From assembly GCF_020085105.1 (NCBI RefSeq), contig NC_058055.1:6941322-7005321 (forward strand): a stretch of 64,000 bases of DNA, written 5' to 3'. Source of the DNA: Siniperca chuatsi (lineage: Eukaryota; Chordata; Actinopteri; Centrarchiformes; Sinipercidae). Within the stretch, counting starts at the first letter, position 1, and every line of letters starts with the position of its first letter. The notes beneath the pieces are model-generated. The model did no database searches and was not told the DNA's origin. It was given only the letters and a program-made list of their open reading frames with translations. A program made the translations under genes and the position numbers. Shown piece after piece: positions 58,940 to 64,000 of this stretch.

Positions 58940-61060
58940 CTCATCTTCTATGTGCACATACCTGGGTTTGGTACGATTTTTTCCCCCGAAATAAGAAAGT
59001 GTGAAATAAGTGCACACATTTACCTGCCACACTTATGCCCCAGAGTCATTCATTTCAGTCAATTATGTTCAGAACTCTTAAGGATGTAGCTGTTGTGCCA
59101 ATACACCCAAAACTCATGTACAGTTCTGTTTGGGGCCTTTCCTCAAATGGAAACGTGAACTACCCTCAGTTAATGACAGATGGATAAAAAAGGTTCAAAT
59201 AGGGAAGAAAAATTTTTTCACTCAAAGTTTTTTTTAACCTCCTGACATGATATTGCCCCAGAGGATGATCAAAATTAAACTCTTTCATAATGTATCTCTC
59301 CCTTTTTTCTTTCTTCCCCCATTCTTAATTAGTCTGCTTATATAAAAACTAATTTCCAGTGTTGTATTTTGCTCTGATCTGAGCCAGTGGGGTTTGGTTG
59401 GACAGGAGTAGGGGTGAGGAGGGAGGGGAAGAGTGGGTGAGACTGGACAAAGCTAGAAACATGTGGTAGAGAAATGGTGATGAAACATGATGTAATGACA
59501 TTATGATGGCACTTACTTGTTGTTTCAGAAACAATGTACCTAACTGCAAACAGTTGACTCAAATCCCAACATGTTTCCCCTGATGACTTTGGATAAAGCC
59601 GGCTTGTTGCGCAATGAAAGCTTCCTCCCTTCTTGTCTCTACGTGTGGTGAAGAATAAAAAAACTTATCTGTGAACGCAAATGGAGAATTGTAGAAAAAG
59701 TGTAGCATTTCTGCTGCAGATAAAGTGTTGGAGTGAAACCAAACCACCCAGATAGTCCTACCTCCATCTTTATCTGTGCCTACAGGAGGACCTCTCACAC
59801 CCTGTACCAACTCCCACACTCTAAGTAAGGAGTGCGTTACCATAGTAACTATCATGTCCCACCTAACCCGGCCCTTCCTAAAGAGCATGTTGCAATTCAC
59901 AGACAGCATCCATAAACAAAGAAATAGTTACTGAATTGAACTATTGGAACATTGTTAAAAATATTAAGAATCACAGTCCTTCTCCCTCTGTAGGTTTACA
60001 CTACACAGGGAGATAAATTAACTTAGAATACCTTAGAATAGTGGTGTAGTGGTAGCTGAGATGTGACTGTACTGTGAATATTTCTAAGTTAAGGATTTGG
60101 TGTTGGAGCAGAACATTTATCAGTGTTGCTTGAGAACTCACTACACTCAATACCTGAAAAAGAGGTGGCTATATTGTGTATTCTCGTGCATATTCTGAAC
60201 TACATGACACTGATCAATTACTACTTAACAAGCTTTTGCATAAGTTTTGGGATTTGAATTTAATGAGTCGAGAGTTTCTAGCAGAAGGGCAAAGCCCCCA
60301 CGAAGACTTGTTTTCTTTACAAAGACAGTCTATTTTTAAGGGATGTAGACAAACTGTCAAGGATTACAGACAAACTACAGCAAACTACTACCAGCTCTAT
60401 CACAGTCCAGGCATGATCAGATGCTGTGAATTTGATGTGTGGTGTCTGTATGACACTAATCATAAAAAAACAGATCTCAGCCCTCATATCCTGGAATCCA
60501 TATGAGCGCGTGAAAAAGAGTTTAATAAGTCAGATAACATGACATCAGCTGACATATCATAGTATTAAATTCCAACCCATGAAACCATAAATCCAAGGGC
60601 TTTGAGATCCAGAGGATTTAAGAGATGGTGAATATTAGATGTATTACCGCATTGTGAGATAAAGCTCCAAGCTTTTTAATAGATGTTGAAGAAATTCTGT
60701 TTTGGCTTACTGCTGGCTTCTTTTTATTAGACTTGTATGACCAAGATCGGTCAAAAAGGACATAAAGAATATTTGGAGAAATATGAGAAATACTGAGCGC
60801 TTCGAGGAAAGCATTTCTATTGTTGCTGCTAAGTCAAACTGATTCGTGTTTAAAAATCAACTCTGGTACAAAATGACAAACTATTGAAAACGGTAAAATA
60901 ACAACCTTTTTCCTATGATATCAATGAATGTTCTGTCTGCATAGATTCTTGCTCCTGCTGCCTGTTTTCATTCTGAATAACGTGTAGTTTTTCTGCAAAG
61001 TCCAGCCGGGTGTAATAAGGGTGTGGGCAATCATTGGACAGAGGCAATCAGGTTAGCACC

Positions 61061-61140
61061 AGATAAGAAAAAGTTCACCCTGTGCTGTCTGGTCCACCCA
61101 GATGTCATCACAGTATGCTAATGAGCCGGGGGCCTTTAAG
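61061..61140 (+). promoter_or_regulatory. Candidate erythroid promoter of the miR-144/451 primary transcript
   Basis: Within 80 bp there is a GATA site AGATAAG (61061-61067), a CACCC-type box CCACCC (61094-61099) overlapping a CAGATG E-box (61099-61104), and CCTTTAAG (61133-61140) as a possible weak TATA-like element. GATA1, KLF1 and TAL1 sites of these types are characteristic of erythroid promoters, and mammalian miR-144/451 is GATA1-driven. The block ends about 450 bp upstream of the miR-144 hairpin. Promoter activity is inferred. Confidence 0.45.
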
Positions 61141-61580
61141 TGCAGGAGCCCAGCAAGCAGAGCAGTTAGGAGCCTGTGAACCAGACACAGACACATAGCA
61201 GCCATAAAATATCAACATGTGAAGGAAAGTGTCAGCGAGCCACTGCATGCAAAAAGGTGAGTATGTAACACAGAGACGTCGCTGAGGCTTCAATGGGCTT
61301 TGTGGCTCTGCAGCAGGTGACAGAGATGTTGTTGGTGCAGGGTTAATGATGTTTTGTTTGTTTTTTGTACTTGTTTAACAGTACACTTTAGTAAAAAAAG
61401 AGACTTTTCTTCTGACTGGCATTTGAATACATGCCTTTTTTTAAAAATAGCATCGTTACCATGTGATTAACATTTTCATTGGCTGACCTTCACTGTGCAT
61501 CACTGATGAGTCGTCTGTCTTTGCCTTGCAGATTACAAACACAGCCGGAACTCGCTGCGAATTAGTTATGCCTTGTGTCC

Positions 61581-61651
61581 TGGACAGGATATCATCTTAT
61601 ACTGTAAGTTTATTAAAGAGACACTACAGTATAGATGATGTACTATCCAGG
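61581..61651 (+). ncRNA. mir144: microRNA miR-144 precursor
   Basis: The 3p arm TACAGTATAGATGATGTACT (61625-61644) is identical to vertebrate miR-144-3p as I remember it. The 5p arm starts GGATATCATC at 61587 and pairs with it (ATCATC and TATACTGTA blocks, with a one-base bulge) across a loop near TTTATTAAAGAGACAC. The base is closed by CTGGA/TCCAG. Compared with the remembered human 5p strand, one base differs (T for A near its middle). miR-144 acts in erythroid cells on targets such as Nrf2 and, in zebrafish, alpha-globin regulation through klfd. It lies 90 nt upstream of miR-451 on the same strand, so the two share a primary transcript. Confidence 0.97.
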
Positions 61652-61725
61652 GTTTAATTCCCCCTCCGGCACTATCAGCACACACTCTGGCCTAACTGTC
61701 TGCGGTAGGCTGCACACTGCAGAGG

Positions 61726-61786
61726 AGGGCCGTCAAACCGTTACCATTACTGAGTTTAGCAATGGTAAGGGTTATATGGCTCTCGC
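61726..61786 (+). ncRNA. mir451: microRNA miR-451 precursor
   Basis: The mature sequence begins AAACCGTTACCATTAC at 61735 and runs to about 61757. The opposite arm AATGGTAAGGGTT (61761-61773) pairs with it through a tiny loop, giving the hallmark short stem of about 17 bp. Below this, GAGGGCC and GGCTCTC extend the basal stem. Because the mature strand reaches into the loop, this precursor is too short for Dicer. In zebrafish and mammals it is cut by Ago2 and trimmed, and is required for erythroid maturation. The sequence shows the features needed for that route. Confidence 0.98.
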
Positions 61787-61897
61787 TCAATGTCATCTGG
61801 ACCGGGAGGATGAAAAACGGTGGTGATTGATGTGTTATTCATGAGCTTCTGAATGCTTTTGATAGCATGTTTGTGATGTACTTGTGGATGCATGTAA

Positions 61898-61903
61898 AAT
61901 AAA
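61898..61903 (+). terminator. Candidate polyadenylation signal of the pri-miR-144/451 transcript
   Basis: AATAAA 110 bp after the miR-451 hairpin on the same strand, followed by a short T run. The transcript end is inferred. Confidence 0.35.
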
Positions 61904-62349
61904 GCTTTTTGCTCCCAAACAAATGAGTACCTCGTTATTTTGATAAAAACACATCTAAAGCAGGGTATAGGCATTCTCTTGCAATATCTTGTGTTTGAAG
62001 GATTACTTTAATGTGCTGGCTGACATGAGCTATATTTTCAAGCAGCAGTTGGCTTGTCTAAGTGGTGATCTCTGCTGCGCAACCGGCTTGTCTAATCACT
62101 GGGAAGCAGCCGTTGCAGAGAGCAGGGAGAGCTTGAGGGGCTGACACAGCTTCTGAGACATTCAAGGCCTCTCCCTCCCTCCCGTCGTCCTTGCTTTAGG
62201 CCACTAGCTGGTTATTCATCAAGATGCCCCGGATAGAGTAACCGTCGAGTTAACTCTCAGGCAGCAGGAATGAATCCAATCACCATTATCTGACCCATTT
62301 TAGCATCAGGTTAGTGCTCCATTTTGCCATCCATTAGGGAGACAATTCA

Positions 62350-62365
62350 GCCCTCGGGGGCAGTG
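62350..62365 (+). promoter_or_regulatory. Candidate CTCF-binding site
   Basis: GCCCTCGGGGGCAGTG matches the CTCF-type consensus CCACTAGGGGGCAGTG at 13 of 16 bases, with the GGGGGCAGTG half perfect. It lies between the erythroid microRNA unit and eral1, a plausible place for an insulator. Confidence 0.3.
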
Positions 62366-62978
62366 CTGGTCTTTATAAGAGCCAAAAAAGCATATGGAGG
62401 GGAGAGGGGGTAAGGAGGAGGAGAGAGAAAAAAAGGAAGAACGCGGCGGAATAAGAAATGATAGTTGCAGGGATGGATGGCCACACTTCAAAGGCAGTGG
62501 AGAAGGCTAAAGTGATGTGGGAGTGGAGGGAACAGGGGCGGATGGTACATCAGGGACTTTAGAGTGAACATGACTGTGCAGGTTCCGCTAGGCACGAAGC
62601 GCCCGCCAAGTAAAAAGCTCTGAGAGCCAAAGATAAACCATCGGCCTTTTCACAGCTCGCCAAACCTGCTCAGCCATGAACCCACTGTCAAACTTGTGTC
62701 AAAACATCCATTTGATGAGTCTGTGTCATGTTTGTTGCCTTAAATATATCATTGCTAAATAAATGGCAATAATTCATTACAGTCCATTCTGCAGCTTCAG
62801 TAAGCTGCTTTTAATAGACATATTTTCTCCACTTCACTGATTTAGAAATGTCAAATTTCTTCTAAGTCGGGGAACCCCTCACAGTTTTCCACCACTATAA
62901 TAACAGCATCTTATAGGTAACATCTTTACATAAAAATCTTTAATAATGTCTTGTCTGCACGAAACAGTAAGAGTACAA

Positions 62979-62984
62979 TTTATT
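62979..62984 (-). terminator. Candidate eral1 polyadenylation signal
   Basis: TTTATT on the plus strand (AATAAA on the minus strand), about 220 nt beyond the eral1 stop codon. Confidence 0.45.
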
Positions 62985-63202
62985 TCCTTTAAACAGGTAC
63001 CATCTCAGTAGGAGCTCTGGGTCTGTGGATATATGCCACCTCGCAGCTCCACGTCTGACTCATGATGAGATCTTATCCTTTGTTCGAATCTTCAGGTCTG
63101 TCCTTTGCAGAGAAAAATACAAGAGTCATCTCAAATCCAGCTGGATCTGTTTCCACCACTTTGTCTCTTCAGGATTTCACCATTAAAGTCCTTCCATCCT
63201 AT

Positions 63203-63325
63203 TCACTTCTTCAGCTTGACTGAGAGCTTCAGCTTTACTTCCCTCAGGAAGACCTGGCTCAGGTCCTCACTGGCCTCTCGAGCGATCCGTGCTACCATCT
63301 GGCCGGCTGTGCCGATCACCATCCT
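63203..63325 (-). CDS. eral1: ERAL1, last coding exon (partial gene; the rest lies beyond the right edge)
   Basis: Minus-strand exon of 123 nt, acceptor at 63326 (CTATAG), ending in TGA at 63205-63203. It encodes 40 residues beginning RMVIGTAGQMVARIAREASE and ending LREVKLKLSVKLKK. This is the end of the KH RNA-binding domain of Era-like GTPases: IGTAGQMVARIAREA corresponds to the human IGPKGHVISQIAQEA, with the GxxG loop present as GTAG, and the human protein ends in RLSVKLLK. ERAL1 is a mitochondrial GTPase that binds 12S rRNA and assists small-subunit assembly. It faces the miR-144/451 unit and flot2, as in human 17q11.2. Because only the last exon is visible, gene integrity cannot be judged. 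Confidence 0.9.
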   Translation of the reverse strand, partial: RMVIGTAGQMVARIAREASEDLSQVFLREVKLKLSVKLKK

Positions 63326-64000
63326 CTATAGACACAAGAAATACAGCAACATCAGGCACCAGCGACTAGACAGGGCCATGGGTTTTTTTGCTGCAGGAAA
63401 TGACATATGAGTAATGCGGGTTTAAGAGACATAAACTTAGACTTAAAAGGTCCGTGTGGAAAATAGTTTCATGGTATCTGTAGATATAACAGCAAAGGAT
63501 AATAGAAGGTATTATAAAATCAAGGTTAAGATGGCATATTTGACAAGAAATAACAAAAATCAGAACCTAAAAAAGAACTTGGCAAAGATTAAACAATTAA
63601 AACACAACCAGACAAAAGGACAAAAAATGTTTAGTCCATTATGCATTTTCTTATATTGATAATTCATTTGAATACCTACTAACTCTATAATTCAATGTAT
63701 TTTACATCTCACTGAGGTTTTCCATCTAAAAAGAATTATGAATTACTTAATTCATAATTATGAAGAACTTAAAAAAATGTCATTTTAAATTTAGTCAAAG
63801 AAAACTGGACAAGATGGCTTTGTACCAGGAACTATTCATAAAATAAATGAGATTCAATTACTTTGGTCAGTCATCCCTGTGAGTTCTACCTGAGCTACAT
63901 TTCTGTAGTCATTCCTTTGATTAATGTAAAAGCTAAAGACTGGTGTTGGATGAGTCACTCTACTTGGAGGTCATTGGCCCTGAAACATTTCAGCATGACA
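63326..64000 (-). other. eral1 intron (to window edge)
   Basis: AT-rich sequence with no further exon that I can identify. The open frames here are A-rich and not credible. Confidence 0.5.

Larger units (their letters stand above)
54851..61060. other. flot2 to miR-144/451 intergenic region
   Basis: Contains a LINE 3' end (56640-57455), a trinucleotide-rich patch near 57660-57770, and a hAT-type MITE (58568-58939). A 109-codon frame at 60176-60505 is unexplained. At 60532-60549, AGATAA followed by TGACATCAGC lies about 1 kb upstream of miR-144. No protein gene was recognised. Confidence 0.5.
61904..63202. other. miR-451 to eral1 tail-to-tail region
   Basis: About 62040-62660 is GC-richer and not repetitive, and may be a conserved regulatory block. 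A CTCF-like site lies at 62350-62365. On the minus strand AATAAA at 62984-62979 would end the eral1 transcript, leaving a short 3' UTR of about 230 nt. No other gene was seen. Confidence 0.5.

Noticed and set aside
59559-59909. 116-codon minus-strand frame
   Set aside because: No family motif and no splice or promoter context; length is within chance expectation for the window.
61245-61826. Apparent three-exon gene for an ~85-residue protein (ATG near 61249, acceptor near 61531, donor near 61606, acceptor near 61650)
   Set aside because: The apparent second donor and third acceptor lie inside the miR-144 hairpin, and the rest of the frame reads through miR-451. The conservation-like composition is explained by the microRNAs.
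1-64000. CRISPR arrays, tRNA or rRNA genes, bacterial-type operons, and viral genes
   Set aside because: I found no regularly spaced identical repeats, no cloverleaf with A and B boxes, no rRNA-like sequence and no viral protein signature; the sequence is vertebrate nuclear DNA.

Overview
This is nuclear DNA from a ray-finned fish, most likely a percomorph teleost. The genes are split by GT-AG introns, and the non-coding DNA is AT-rich and CpG-poor. It carries teleost-type MITEs, non-LTR retrotransposon relics and short microsatellites. Exons were assembled by matching open frames to splice sites and to remembered vertebrate orthologues; no search was run.

Layout, left to right. ggnbp2 (+, coding 674-7626, 13 coding exons) is followed by dhrs11 (+, 9440-23370, 7 coding exons, first intron about 11.6 kb). 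A 13-exon SLC6-family amino-acid/neurotransmitter transporter lies on the minus strand (33180 down to 25126), tail to tail with dhrs11. flot2 (+, 36558-52786) encodes flotillin-2 and has two alternative copies of its third coding exon. Downstream is the miR-144/miR-451 cluster (+, about 61581-61786). The last coding exon of eral1 (-, 63325-63203) follows, and the rest of eral1 lies beyond the right edge.

Gene order is informative. GGNBP2-DHRS11 are neighbours in human 17q12, while FLOT2-miR-144/451-ERAL1 are neighbours in human 17q11.2 with the same relative orientations. Here the two blocks are adjacent with an SLC6 gene between them. The functions are unrelated: a zinc-binding-type nuclear protein, an SDR enzyme, a transporter, a membrane scaffold, erythroid microRNAs and a mitochondrial ribosome-assembly GTPase. 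This is conserved synteny, not an operon-like system.

The most interesting signals are these: the intact miR-144/451 hairpins with GATA, CACCC and E-box motifs about 500 bp upstream; the mutually exclusive 91-nt exons of flot2; MITEs with recognisable inverted termini and, in two cases, target-site duplications; a LINE relic lodged in a repeat array inside the SLC6 gene; CTCF-like sites; and a possible gene relic at 34.9-35.7 kb. I see no CRISPR array, tRNA, rRNA or viral gene.
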